Source: a bacterium (lineage in GTDB: Bacteria > Patescibacteriota > Patescibacteriia > UBA1558 > S5-K13). From it: a stretch of DNA of 48,229 nt. This document shows, in pieces, positions 1-8,508 of this stretch. The stretch spans positions 1 to 48,229 of the forward strand of contig JAKPTO010000002.1 in NCBI GenBank assembly GCA_029555085.1, read 5' to 3'. Every line of letters begins with the position of its first letter. Position 1 is the stretch's first letter. The notes beneath the pieces were generated by a model. That model worked only from the letters and a program-made list of their open reading frames with translations, searched no databases and was not told where the DNA came from. The position numbers and the translations under genes are program-made.

Positions 1-217
1 GTATGTTATTTTGATAAAGGCTCCAACAAATCCTTATTTTTGTGATAGAATCATATTGTGACATAGATTTTGATATTTAATTGTTATATGCATATCAATT
101 ATATCATTTTCTATGTCGCATATTTATTTAGAATAGTACGGCGCAAGGCTCTTTTAAAAATCTCCTGATTCTGCTAATATAAAATTAATTTAATAAAATC
201 TGTTTCAATAAATATAT
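1..217. other. non-coding left edge with imperfect palindrome
   Basis: No convincing gene is visible on either strand. The main structure is an imperfect inverted repeat spanning about 60-117: GACATAGA at 60-67 faces TCTATGTC at 110-117, with further pairing inside (GATAT/ATATC, AATTG/CAATT around ATATGCATAT). The rest is AT-rich and probably holds the promoter of the sugar transferase gene, but no clear -35/-10 pair stands out. Confidence 0.5.
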
Positions 218-1588
218 ATGTCAATAAATACAGATTTTAAACTAAAAATAAAAAAATTTATATTAATTCTTGGGGACATAATAACCCTTTATTTTTGTTT
301 ATTTTTAACATTATTAATAAGGTTTTACAAAAACTTTTCAAAAGAATTATACATTGAACATGCTCTTTATTTCACAACAATCTATGTTATTTGGCTAATT
401 CTAATATTTAGCTTTAGATTCTACGAAACACACAAACCCATAAAAAAACCTTTTGACATAATTACCAACACACTATATTTTTCAATAATAAATTTATTTC
501 TTAGTGTTCTATACTTCTATTTAACCCCAAATCAACTTATTACACCAAAAACGATTCTTATTTTAAATGTTTTAATTTTTGCTTTGTTTTTCTTTTTGTG
601 GAGAAATTTTGCTAATAAATTTTTATATAGATATAGCTTGAAACAAAACTGTCTTGTTATAAGCAATAGCGAATATTTAATAAAAAGTATAAAACAAAAA
701 CCTGAACTCAATTTAAATATAAAAAAATTTATAAATCCGGGCTCAAATATAAATCTTGAGGGAGTAGAAGGGATAACATTAGATGAATTAGACACATTCC
801 CAGAGCAAAATAAAATTCAAAACATAATAATTGATGATGAGCTTTTGTTTAATCAAGAAATATCAAAAAAATTGATAAAATATTTGAATCTAAAAATCGA
901 AATTATAACAACTTCTGATTTTTATGAAAAATTCTTAGGAAAAGTTGCCATAAAAAATATAAATCAGGTCTGGATTATAAATAACTTCAATGAAAATAAA
1001 AAATATATATTTGATGTTTTTAAAAGTATACTTGATATAGTATTTAGTATTATATTTTTAATAATTTCAATAATACTTGTTCCCTTTATAGTAATTGCCA
1101 TAAAATTAGATTCTAAGGGGCCAATTTTATTTATGCAAGTTAGAACTGGAAAGAATGGGAAAAACTTCTTAGCAATGAAATTTAGAACAATGATTGATAA
1201 TGCAGAAACAAATGGCGCTCAATGGGCACAGGAAAATGATTCAAGAATTACCCGAGTTGGAAATTTTTTAAGAAAAACAAGACTTGATGAAATTCCACAA
1301 CTAATAAATATTTTGCGTGGGGAAATGAGTTTAATAGGACCAAGACCAGAGCGTCCGGAATTTATTAAAACTCTAGAACAACAAATTCCATATTATAATC
1401 ACAGATTACTTGTGCGTCCTGGACTCACTGGCTGGGCTCAGATAAATTATCCATACGGGAGTTCAGTTGAAGACGCAATAGAAAAATTGGAATATGATTT
1501 GTATTATGTAAAAAACAGATCCATTGCTCTTGATATTTCCATAATTTTAAAAACACTAAATACTGTTTTAAAAGCGCAGGGAAGATAA
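218..1588 (+). CDS. polyprenyl-phosphate sugar-1-phosphate transferase (WbaP/PglC-like)
   Basis: This enzyme probably starts a surface glycan by moving a sugar-1-phosphate from a nucleotide sugar to undecaprenyl phosphate at the inner face of the membrane. The first ~130 residues hold about four hydrophobic segments. A Rossmann-like middle region (~145-235) and another membrane segment (~266-294) follow, then the bacterial sugar transferase domain. Diagnostic motifs are KFRTMIDNAE (~320), DEIPQLINILRGEMSLIGPRPERPEF split around ~357-380, and RPGLTGWAQ (~408). The length of 456 fits the full-length polytopic family. It is the first gene of a rightward unit with a flippase and a methyltransferase. 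The exact sugar cannot be read from sequence. No Shine-Dalgarno site is seen before the ATG. Confidence 0.93.
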   Translation: MSINTDFKLKIKKFILILGDIITLYFCLFLTLLIRFYKNFSKELYIEHALYFTTIYVIWLILIFSFRFYETHKPIKKPFDIITNTLYFSIINLFLSVLYFYLTPNQLITPKTILILNVLIFALFFFLWRNFANKFLYRYSLKQNCLVISNSEYLIKSIKQKPELNLNIKKFINPGSNINLEGVEGITLDELDTFPEQNKIQNIIIDDELLFNQEISKKLIKYLNLKIEIITTSDFYEKFLGKVAIKNINQVWIINNFNENKKYIFDVFKSILDIVFSIIFLIISIILVPFIVIAIKLDSKGPILFMQVRTGKNGKNFLAMKFRTMIDNAETNGAQWAQENDSRITRVGNFLRKTRLDEIPQLINILRGEMSLIGPRPERPEFIKTLEQQIPYYNHRLLVRPGLTGWAQINYPYGSSVEDAIEKLEYDLYYVKNRSIALDISIILKTLNTVLKAQGR

Positions 1589-1593
1589 AAAAT

Positions 1594-1671
1594 ATGACAC
1601 ATAAAACAAATGTTGAAAATGGTATAAAAAAATTCATAAATTGGTATAAACAATATTACAATGTTCAATAA
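1594..1671 (+). pseudogene. C-terminal remnant of a nucleotide-sugar epimerase
   Basis: A short frame reads THKTNVENGIKKFINWYKQY followed by YNVQ and a stop. This resembles the last residues of UDP-glucuronate/UDP-GlcNAc 4-epimerases, which typically end in a pattern like T-x-(V/I)-E-x-G-(I/L)-x-x-F-V-x-W-Y-K-x-Y-Y. No upstream Rossmann domain exists, because the preceding DNA is the sugar transferase gene. It therefore looks like the tail of a deleted epimerase gene. It overlaps the first codons of the flippase in another frame. An ATG at 1594 could allow translation of 25 residues, but I infer no function. Confidence 0.6.
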
Positions 1672-2914
1672 AATAAAAAACTTCATATATAAATTACTAA
1701 AAAAATCTGAAAAATTTTTTCAAACAGATATGATTTATCTTGCCAAGGGTGGATTTTGGCTAAATTTGGGACAAATCATATCATCACTTTCTGGATTATT
1801 ACTATCGATTGTTTTTGCGAATTATGTTACAAAAGAAACATTTGGAATTTATAAATACACAATAAGTATTGCCGGTCTTTTGTCCCTTTCAACACTGAGT
1901 GGGTTAAATACAGTAATAATACAATCAGTTGCTCAGAACAAAGAAGGAATTCTTAAAAAATCACTAAAAACAAAAATATCATGGGGATTTATTGGTTTCG
2001 CTCTTGGAGTATGTTTTTCCTTATATTATTTTTATTTCAAGCATGACACGTATCTTTCTTTATCGGTTTTAATAGCTGCAATATTTATTCCATTTATGGA
2101 TTCTTTTGCTATTTATGATTCATTTTTAGTTGCGAAAGAGAATTTTAAAAAATCATCAATATATGGGATTATAATAAAAACAACCTCAACAATAATTTTA
2201 ATTTCAACAATTTTTATTAGTAAAAATTTATTTTTACTAATTTTTATGTATTTCACGTCTTATACTATAATGAGATTTTTCTTTTTATTAGTGGTTATAA
2301 AAAAACACAAACCAAATAACGATTTCGATAATTCCTCTATCACCTATGGAAAACATTTGAGCTTAATAAATCTTATAACAAGCATTGCTCAATATTTAGA
2401 TAGTGTTTTAATTTTTCAATTTTTAGGACCAGCAAAATTAGCAATTTATTCAATTGCAATAGCATTTCCTGAAAATATTAGAAACCTAATGAAATTCATA
2501 CAACCACTTGCTCTTGTAAAATTTTCCAGTCAAAACAAAGAAACTGTTTATAGGGACATTACTAGACAAATGAAAAAAATTGGTCTGATAATTTTTGTAA
2601 TAATTATTTTATATATTATCTTCGCAAAGCTAATATTTATTCTTTTGATGCCACTATACAAAGAAGCTATTTTTTATTCACAATTATTCTCCTTATCACT
2701 GTTTTATTTTGTAATAGCAATCCCTATTTCAGCCCTGCAATCTCAATCAGAACAAAAAAAACTATATAAATTTTATACAGTAACGTCCATATTCCAAATA
2801 ATCGTATTATTGCCGGGAGCAATATTTTTTGGCATAACAGGCGTCATTATTGCTAGAATTATAGCAAGATTTTTTCAAATAGCTTTCATGCTACATATTT
2901 TAAAAAGTAAATAA
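1661..2914 (+). CDS. oligosaccharide flippase (Wzx-like, MOP superfamily)
   Basis: This is a polytopic membrane protein of 417 residues with roughly 12 hydrophobic segments, as expected for Wzx/RfbX flippases. These move undecaprenyl-diphosphate-linked oligosaccharides from the cytoplasmic to the outer face of the membrane. The N-terminal pattern (KGGFWLNLGQIISSLSGLLL, then FANYVTKETFGIYKY) is typical of the polysaccharide-synthesis membrane family. It follows the initiating sugar transferase and sits six bases before a methyltransferase gene, so it belongs to the same rightward unit. The start ATG lies inside the remnant of an epimerase gene. No strong ribosome site is visible. Lipid-linked substrate is inferred from family and context. 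Confidence 0.9.
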   Translation: MFNKIKNFIYKLLKKSEKFFQTDMIYLAKGGFWLNLGQIISSLSGLLLSIVFANYVTKETFGIYKYTISIAGLLSLSTLSGLNTVIIQSVAQNKEGILKKSLKTKISWGFIGFALGVCFSLYYFYFKHDTYLSLSVLIAAIFIPFMDSFAIYDSFLVAKENFKKSSIYGIIIKTTSTIILISTIFISKNLFLLIFMYFTSYTIMRFFFLLVVIKKHKPNNDFDNSSITYGKHLSLINLITSIAQYLDSVLIFQFLGPAKLAIYSIAIAFPENIRNLMKFIQPLALVKFSSQNKETVYRDITRQMKKIGLIIFVIIILYIIFAKLIFILLMPLYKEAIFYSQLFSLSLFYFVIAIPISALQSQSEQKKLYKFYTVTSIFQIIVLLPGAIFFGITGVIIARIIARFFQIAFMLHILKSK

Positions 2915-2920
2915 AAACAT

Positions 2921-3577
2921 ATGGATTCAAAAACATTTGGTCAAGAGAATTATAATAAATACTGGGCTAATAGAAAAAAAATGAACAGAACTGGATTATC
3001 AGAAATACATAAAATAATAATTGGAATTGTTAATAAATACCAAAAACAAAAATCAAAAATTCTTGATTTGGGAGTTGGGCCCGGACATGTATTTAAAGAG
3101 CTCCAAAAAAATCATGACCTTTATGGTATTGAGATTGCTGATGAAGCATTTTCAATGTATGATTTTGATACAAAAAATATCAAAAAATTTGATTTTTCAA
3201 ATGGAATTCCAGAATTTGAAAATGTAAAGAGTTTTGATGTGATAATTGCAAGCAATATATTACATCACCTAAAAAACCCATTAAAATTACTTTTGGAAAT
3301 AAAAGAAAAAATGAATAATAACTCGATTCTTATTTTTGTTACCCCAAATATCTCCTTCTTCATTCACAGAATAAAATATTTCTTTACCGGAAAATTTCCA
3401 AATTTCAGTAAATCACATGTTAATTTTTTATCTCCATATGAATGGATAGAGATGTTAAAAACAAATGGCTTTAAAATTATTGAAATTCAAACAATGGGAA
3501 GACATAAAATACTGCTAAAATTGTTTCCCCTACTTATTTCTGGTAGTTTATTTTTTGTATGTAAAAAATCTAAATAA
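2921..3577 (+). CDS. class I SAM-dependent methyltransferase
   Basis: The 218-residue protein has the SAM-binding motif ILDLGVGPGHV at about residue 46 and the post-motif region FDVIIASNILHHL at ~107, as in the Methyltransf_11/UbiG-like fold. The C-terminal part includes basic and hydrophobic stretches (FIHRIKYFFTG, LFPLLISGSLFF) seen in methyltransferases of polysaccharide loci. It likely methylates a sugar or a lipid-linked intermediate, but the acceptor is unknown. It ends the rightward unit and its last codons overlap by eight bases the 3' end of the convergent kinase-like gene, so no terminator separates them. Confidence 0.88.
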   Translation: MDSKTFGQENYNKYWANRKKMNRTGLSEIHKIIIGIVNKYQKQKSKILDLGVGPGHVFKELQKNHDLYGIEIADEAFSMYDFDTKNIKKFDFSNGIPEFENVKSFDVIIASNILHHLKNPLKLLLEIKEKMNNNSILIFVTPNISFFIHRIKYFFTGKFPNFSKSHVNFLSPYEWIEMLKTNGFKIIEIQTMGRHKILLKLFPLLISGSLFFVCKKSK

Positions 3578-4196
3578 ACCTTTGAAATACAATATCTAAT
3601 TTTTCTAAATCAAGATTTGGTTGTTTTTCTTTTTTTCTCATTCCATCCCAATCTATGAAAATAATAAAATGATCCGATTTTCTTATATAGATATTTTTTG
3701 CTTTTATATCTCCATGAATATAACCTATTTCATTTAATCGTAAAATTAATTGCTTTATTTTTTCCTTATAACCAGAAAGCAGTGATATATTTTTATTGTT
3801 TTCTTCAATAATTTTATCTAGTCTTTGGTAATCATCTCCTAAGTATTCACAAATAACTTTATTTTTAAATTGAAAAAATGTGGGGATATTACAAAAATTA
3901 TGATTTTTTAATTCCTTAAAATAATTAAATAATTTTTTATCATTTATAAAATCTATACCCAAATAAAGCTTATCGTGAATTAACATAAAAAAATTGAGTT
4001 TCTTGTAGACAAAGTGATTTCCATTTTTATCTTTTAGAATAAAAATAAAAGAATGCCTATCGCCTACATTTTCGAAATGCATCAAATTAACAGAAAAATT
4101 CTCTCTAAAATATATTTTATAATAGAAGAGAAAAATTTTAGAAAAAATTTTTCTATATAATTTTGCCTTGAATATTATTATTTTCTTTAAAAACAT
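3570..4196 (-). CDS. small protein-kinase-like (WaaP/Kdo-kinase/RIO-like) protein
   Basis: The 208-residue protein carries a kinase-type catalytic loop, HGDIKAKNIYI (~161), with the expected His, Asp and Asn. Behind it is FIDWDGM (~178), which stands where protein kinases have DFG. An upstream VYKKL (~69) could supply the ATP-binding lysine. The size and the HGD form recall lipopolysaccharide core heptose/Kdo kinases and BUD32/RIO proteins rather than regulatory Ser/Thr kinases. The N terminus is basic and aromatic and could touch the membrane. It is the last gene of the leftward glycan operon, one base after a methyltransferase gene. Phosphorylation of a sugar on the glycan or lipid carrier is an inference. 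Confidence 0.72.
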   Translation of the reverse strand: MFLKKIIIFKAKLYRKIFSKIFLFYYKIYFRENFSVNLMHFENVGDRHSFIFILKDKNGNHFVYKKLNFFMLIHDKLYLGIDFINDKKLFNYFKELKNHNFCNIPTFFQFKNKVICEYLGDDYQRLDKIIEENNKNISLLSGYKEKIKQLILRLNEIGYIHGDIKAKNIYIRKSDHFIIFIDWDGMRKKEKQPNLDLEKLDIVFQRFI

Positions 4197-4197
4197 A

Positions 4198-4872
4198 TTA
4201 TTTTCTTGCTATACAAAAATATCCTATTGGACATGGATGATGTTTTAATATATTTTTTGGAATTATTTTGTCTAAATACAATGATATCAAATATAAAAAT
4301 GATTTAAATATTGAAAAAATACCTTTCATTGGGATTGGACTTATTATTAAATTAGCACAAGCAGAGAATCTTTCTCCTATTGGAATAATTTTTATATATC
4401 CAAAACCAATTTCATCAAGTTCTTCTTGTATTTTGATAGATGTCCACCTATTAAAATCTTTTGGTTCTGGTCTTAAATTAATTATAAACATTGAAGAAAA
4501 ATAAATCACACCTTCCGTTTTTAAAATTCTATGAACATCCTTCAATAAATTTTCTGGATTTCTCAATAAGTCTATTAAATTAATACATAAAATTGTATCA
4601 AAGGAATTACTCTCTATCGGCAATGGTATTTTGTTAAGATCAGTCACTATGTCAATTCCAGGATTATTTTTAATATCTGCTTTTATTATTTTTATACCCT
4701 CATCTAAAAATTGAGAATAATTATCGTGAATTCCAGATCCCAAATCTAAAACATTTTCATTTATATTTTTACAATGCTCCATTATCTGATAATTTAATAA
4801 AATTCTGAAAATTGTCTTTCCCTGCCAAGATTCTTTAAATAAAAATTTTATAAACTTAAAATTAATTTTCAT
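4198..4872 (-). CDS. class I SAM-dependent methyltransferase
   Basis: The SAM-binding motif VLDLGSGIHDNY lies at ~41, an acidic strand IIKADIKNNP follows, and FDTILCINLIDLLRNPENLL (~97) is the usual post-motif region of Methyltransf_11 proteins. RILKTEGVIYFS marks the following strand. The protein has 224 residues, normal for a single-domain methyltransferase. The tail (SIFKSFLYLISLYLDKIIPK) is hydrophobic. It lies between a radical SAM gene and the kinase-like gene in the glycan operon with gaps of only 5 and 1 bases, which implies co-transcription. The methyl acceptor is probably a sugar or carrier-linked intermediate, by context only. Confidence 0.87.
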   Translation of the reverse strand: MKINFKFIKFLFKESWQGKTIFRILLNYQIMEHCKNINENVLDLGSGIHDNYSQFLDEGIKIIKADIKNNPGIDIVTDLNKIPLPIESNSFDTILCINLIDLLRNPENLLKDVHRILKTEGVIYFSSMFIINLRPEPKDFNRWTSIKIQEELDEIGFGYIKIIPIGERFSACANLIISPIPMKGIFSIFKSFLYLISLYLDKIIPKNILKHHPCPIGYFCIARK

Positions 4873-4877
4873 AATAT

Positions 4878-5990
4878 TTACATTTTACCCAAACGACAAC
4901 ATCTTTTACATATTGGCAACAAATTATTTGATATAATTTTTTTCTTTATATTTATAAACTCTTCAGAATTCCAAATTTCACTGACATCTTGTTCTAAAAT
5001 ATTACCAAATTCCCTTTTAATAAACGGGCACAAAATAACACTACCCTGTGCATTTAATCTAAGAGTATTCATATCTTTACAATATAATTTAACTTTTTCC
5101 CTCAAGCTACCATTTAAATACTCATCTGGATAAATATTGAAAATATTCGGCTGAATCAATATATTTAATCCTGAAATTTTCTTTAATTCATTTAGTATTT
5201 TAAATAATTGCCCTTTATCAAATTTATAAGTACACGATTCTTTCAATTCTACAGCAAAATCTTTTTCATCGATTCCTAAAATTCTAGCAGACTCTTCCAG
5301 TTCTGCTTTAGTAGAAAACATTTCAAATTGCAGACTATAATTTTTAACACCCTGATCCTTTACAATATTTGCAACTTCAAATAAATAATTAATATTATCG
5401 TCCATAATGACAGAATTAACTGTAGTATTAAAATTGTTTCTTGTCAGCTCAATTGCTTTTAAGAGTTTATCATATGCATAGCTTTGTCCTCTAATAAAAT
5501 TATGATAATCCCTTGGACCATCCAAAGAATAACCGATCCCTGTTACATTTTTACAATTTTTTAATTCTTCTATATTTTCATCATTTATAAGTGTACCATT
5601 TGTAGCTAAATAAACACTCATATTTAATGTATTAAAATAATGAATCATTTCAAAAATATCCCTCCTCATAAAAACTTCTGCCCCTATGAGACCAATGCTT
5701 TTTATTCTACCTTTTAATGGTAAAAAGGATTTTTTTACATCCTCTAGTTTTATATCCTGATTACAAAGCGCTCTTTCTTGTTTCTGATAACACATGCGAC
5801 AATTTAAATTGCATTTTGTTGTTGGCTCGAAAGCAATTCCACTTGGTAGTATATTTTTTTTACCAGAAAAAAATTTTTTAATATTTCTTCTCATTGATAT
5901 ATTAGAAACAACCAAATATATTTTTTTAATTGGTTTGTAAAGAAATGAACTTTTTATAACTTTTTTTATAATCTTATTCATTTTTTGCAA
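4878..5990 (-). CDS. radical SAM/SPASM-domain protein
   Basis: The cluster-binding motif CNLNCRMCYQ (CX3CX2C) at ~58 defines a radical SAM enzyme that binds a 4Fe-4S cluster and cleaves SAM. Later regions (GAEVFMRRDIFEMI, YLATNGTLI, GYSLDGPRDYHNFIRG) follow the usual barrel. The C terminus has a SPASM-like cysteine set: CKDMNTLRLNAQGSVILC, then PICKRCCRLGKM. Length 370 is normal. SPASM proteins modify peptides, sugars or alcohol groups; the substrate here is unknown. It is in the middle of a glycosyltransferase operon and overlaps the upstream methyltransferase gene by 17 bases, so a role in altering a sugar residue is plausible. An alternative start is Met4. Confidence 0.88.
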   Translation of the reverse strand: MQKMNKIIKKVIKSSFLYKPIKKIYLVVSNISMRRNIKKFFSGKKNILPSGIAFEPTTKCNLNCRMCYQKQERALCNQDIKLEDVKKSFLPLKGRIKSIGLIGAEVFMRRDIFEMIHYFNTLNMSVYLATNGTLINDENIEELKNCKNVTGIGYSLDGPRDYHNFIRGQSYAYDKLLKAIELTRNNFNTTVNSVIMDDNINYLFEVANIVKDQGVKNYSLQFEMFSTKAELEESARILGIDEKDFAVELKESCTYKFDKGQLFKILNELKKISGLNILIQPNIFNIYPDEYLNGSLREKVKLYCKDMNTLRLNAQGSVILCPFIKREFGNILEQDVSEIWNSEEFINIKKKIISNNLLPICKRCCRLGKM

Positions 5991-6615
5991 TAAAAAATAA
6001 TATGAATGATATTAAATTTGGAAAAATTTTTGATAATTTTTTATATCTACCAATCCCTATAATATCTAAATTTTTAAATTCTGAACTTAAAATTTGTCTT
6101 AACTCACTCATGGAAAATTGGGTAATGTGTATTGGGTCATCAAGTGGCGTGTTTCTTTTTTGACCAAATAGATATCTTATTCTATTTTTTAAACTAAATG
6201 CATTTGGAACAGATCCTATAAAAATTCCACCATCATTCAGATGTTCTTTTATTTTTTTAATCATATCCCTTGGATAATAAACATGCTCTAAGACTTCTCC
6301 TGCAAATATTATATCAAATTTTCTATTCTCCAAAACACTCCAATCATCATTTAAATCCATATGTATGGTTTCAATTCCCAACTTTTCTTTTGCTTTAATT
6401 AATGATTTCTTATCAATATCAACACCTAGAACATTATTACCTTCACTAAAAAATTGAGTTAATGCCCCATCACGACAACCAACATCTAAAACAATTTTTC
6501 CCGTTCCTATAAATTTTTGCAGTAACTCTCCCCTTTGTTTTTTCATTATTGAAAAACCATCTTCTCGCTCAACGCTATGATGAAATTCATAAATTTTCTG
6601 TATAGGATTATTCAT
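5974..6615 (-). CDS. class I SAM-dependent methyltransferase
   Basis: The SAM motif VLDVGCRDGALTQFF lies at ~42, VLGVDIDKKSL carries the acidic residue, and FDIIFAGEVLEHVYYPRDM (~104) is the UbiG-like post-motif region. The phrase GGIFIGSVPNAFSLKNRIRY and the following FGQ region resemble methyltransferases in polysaccharide and lipid-linked glycan loci. The 213-residue length fits. It sits between a GT4 gene (10-base gap) and a radical SAM gene (17-base overlap). The N-terminal FHHSVEREDGF and MKKQRG stretch may shape acceptor binding. The substrate is not determined. Confidence 0.88.
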   Translation of the reverse strand: MNNPIQKIYEFHHSVEREDGFSIMKKQRGELLQKFIGTGKIVLDVGCRDGALTQFFSEGNNVLGVDIDKKSLIKAKEKLGIETIHMDLNDDWSVLENRKFDIIFAGEVLEHVYYPRDMIKKIKEHLNDGGIFIGSVPNAFSLKNRIRYLFGQKRNTPLDDPIHITQFSMSELRQILSSEFKNLDIIGIGRYKKLSKIFPNLISFILFFIAKNE

Positions 6616-6625
6616 TTTTTTTCAA

Positions 6626-7780
6626 TTACTTATTAAAATAATTATTTATATTATAATTGGAGTTAATCTTATTTTCAACATAATTAAAAGCATTGTTTTT
6701 CTTTAAAATAACCTCATCTGTATTTTGTATACATTTATCAATAATTCCCTCTAATTCCTGAATATTTTCACCATTCCAATAAAAACCATTTTCTTCATTT
6801 ATACCTATTGAATCAATTATTCCCTCTATTTTACTACCTACAACCAGAACATTCATATACATTGCCTCGTGAAAAACTAGTCCTAATCCTTCTGATTTTG
6901 AAAGTAATATAAACAAATCGGCATCAAGATAATAATTCCAAATATCTTGTCTTGAAACATGGCCAGCAAAAATCACTCTATTACTAATATTTAAATTATT
7001 TGTTAATTTTTTTAATTCCTGTTCTAGGCTTCCACTACCAACAATTATTAATATTAAATTTGAATTTTTTAATTTTGAAAATACTCCTATTAGTTTTTCA
7101 TAATTTTTTTCTTTTTCTAATCTACCAACTGATAAAATAATTTTTCTGGAATTATCAATATTATATAAATTTCTAACAACATTTTTTTCAGCTTTCAATA
7201 TAAATCCCTGATCTCTTTTTATTGTATTAGGGTACAAAAAATTTATCTTCTGTTCTTTTATACCCATATTAATAAGATAATTTTTTGTTGCCTCGCTTAT
7301 AGCAAAATATTTATCAACAAATATATTTAGTAAAATTTCTGAGAGTTTATAATAAAATACTATAAAAAAATTAAATTTCCTTCTTGTTTTTGCTAAACTA
7401 CTTGGAAGCGCGCCTAATATTAAAAAAATCTTGGATTTATAAAAATACTTTAAAAAAATACTACCAAAAATAGTTGGAAAATCGTACAAAAATATTATAT
7501 CTGGTTTAAATTTATATTTTATAATATTTAGAGGCAGAAGAAATACTAACAAGATATCACAAAAAAACCTAGATTTAAAAATTGGTCTAATGTGTTTAGT
7601 TTGAATATTATTATTTTTTTTATAATAAGTTTTGGTAGACCAGTCAAAAATAAAAAAATTATTAAATTCTGGATTCAAACAATCTCTTTCTAATTTTTCA
7701 ATTAATTGGTTATAATCATGCTCAAAAATATTTCTCCAATCAAAACCAATCATTAGTATATTTAATTTTTTTTCAATCAT
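6626..7780 (-). CDS. GT4-family glycosyltransferase
   Basis: The protein has 384 residues and the GT-B layout. Its C-terminal half starts at ~212 with KIILSVGRLEKEKNYEKLI, continues with VGSGSLEQELKKL, and contains the donor-binding EX7E region in LLSKSEGLGLVFHEAMYM (~292-310). This matches Glycos_transf_1. The N-terminal half includes DIIFLYDFP and a basic hydrophobic stretch that could contact the membrane. It likely adds one sugar to a lipid-linked glycan from a nucleotide-sugar donor, with retention of configuration. Its start overlaps the stop of the deacetylase gene by four bases. Donor and acceptor are unknown. Confidence 0.9.
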   Translation of the reverse strand: MIEKKLNILMIGFDWRNIFEHDYNQLIEKLERDCLNPEFNNFFIFDWSTKTYYKKNNNIQTKHIRPIFKSRFFCDILLVFLLPLNIIKYKFKPDIIFLYDFPTIFGSIFLKYFYKSKIFLILGALPSSLAKTRRKFNFFIVFYYKLSEILLNIFVDKYFAISEATKNYLINMGIKEQKINFLYPNTIKRDQGFILKAEKNVVRNLYNIDNSRKIILSVGRLEKEKNYEKLIGVFSKLKNSNLILIIVGSGSLEQELKKLTNNLNISNRVIFAGHVSRQDIWNYYLDADLFILLSKSEGLGLVFHEAMYMNVLVVGSKIEGIIDSIGINEENGFYWNGENIQELEGIIDKCIQNTDEVILKKNNAFNYVENKINSNYNINNYFNK

Positions 7781-8508
7781 ATTTTTAATAAAAATCTAAA
7801 TTTTGTTACCCAGCTATCTACAAAATTCCTTGGTAATTCATATGGGCTTATTTTTTGACTTACAAATCCACGATGTACCGTAACCGCTGATATAAATTCT
7901 AAATTTTTTAAAATTTCTATTGTTTCTTTATTATAATTTCCCCAAGGATAAGCAAAGCATGTGCATTTTTTATTTAAATTGTTTTCAATGTCTTGCTTTG
8001 ATTTTAATATTTCTTCTTCTGCTTGATTATTATCTAATTCTGTAAGTCGTGCGTGAGTTTGTGTATGTGGTTCAAAATCAATACCATAATTACTCATTTC
8101 CATAATTTGTTCCCAAGAAAGCATTTTTAAACCATTTCTATGTCCTGACATAAGCCCTGTAGATAAAAATATGGTCGCTGGATAATTATATTGTTTTAAA
8201 ATTGGATAAACATTTATAAAATTATCTTCATATCCATCATCAAAAGTTATTACTATTGTTTTTTTATTAACAATCTCTTTGTTCTGAATTTTTTTTATCA
8301 AATCATTAAGTGAAATTACATTGTAATTATTATTTTGTAAATATTTCATTTGCCAATTAAACTCTTCCGGGGAAACGGTAAAAAATTGTTTTTCATCGCT
8401 TACTGAGTGATACATTAAAATACTTGCAGAATTTCTACAAAAAATCTGTCTTTTTAAAAACCAAAAGATGTCATTTATAAATGCTTTGTAATATTTATAA
8501 TTTCTCAT
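7777..8508 (-). CDS. polysaccharide deacetylase (NodB-homology, CE4)
   Basis: The NodB motifs are present: MYHSV at ~33, TFDDGYEDNF at ~88 with the catalytic/metal Asp pair, HTQTH at ~149 as the zinc-binding histidine motif, and FAYPWGNYN at ~183. Length is 243. CE4 enzymes remove N- or O-acetyl groups from sugars using a divalent metal. No signal peptide is evident: the N terminus MRNYKYYKAFINDIFWFLKR is basic and aromatic. It may therefore act inside the cell on a lipid-linked intermediate. It overlaps both neighbours by four bases in the operon, indicating translational coupling. The acetylated substrate (for example a GlcNAc residue) is inferred. Confidence 0.9.
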   Translation of the reverse strand: MRNYKYYKAFINDIFWFLKRQIFCRNSASILMYHSVSDEKQFFTVSPEEFNWQMKYLQNNNYNVISLNDLIKKIQNKEIVNKKTIVITFDDGYEDNFINVYPILKQYNYPATIFLSTGLMSGHRNGLKMLSWEQIMEMSNYGIDFEPHTQTHARLTELDNNQAEEEILKSKQDIENNLNKKCTCFAYPWGNYNKETIEILKNLEFISAVTVHRGFVSQKISPYELPRNFVDSWVTKFRFLLKI

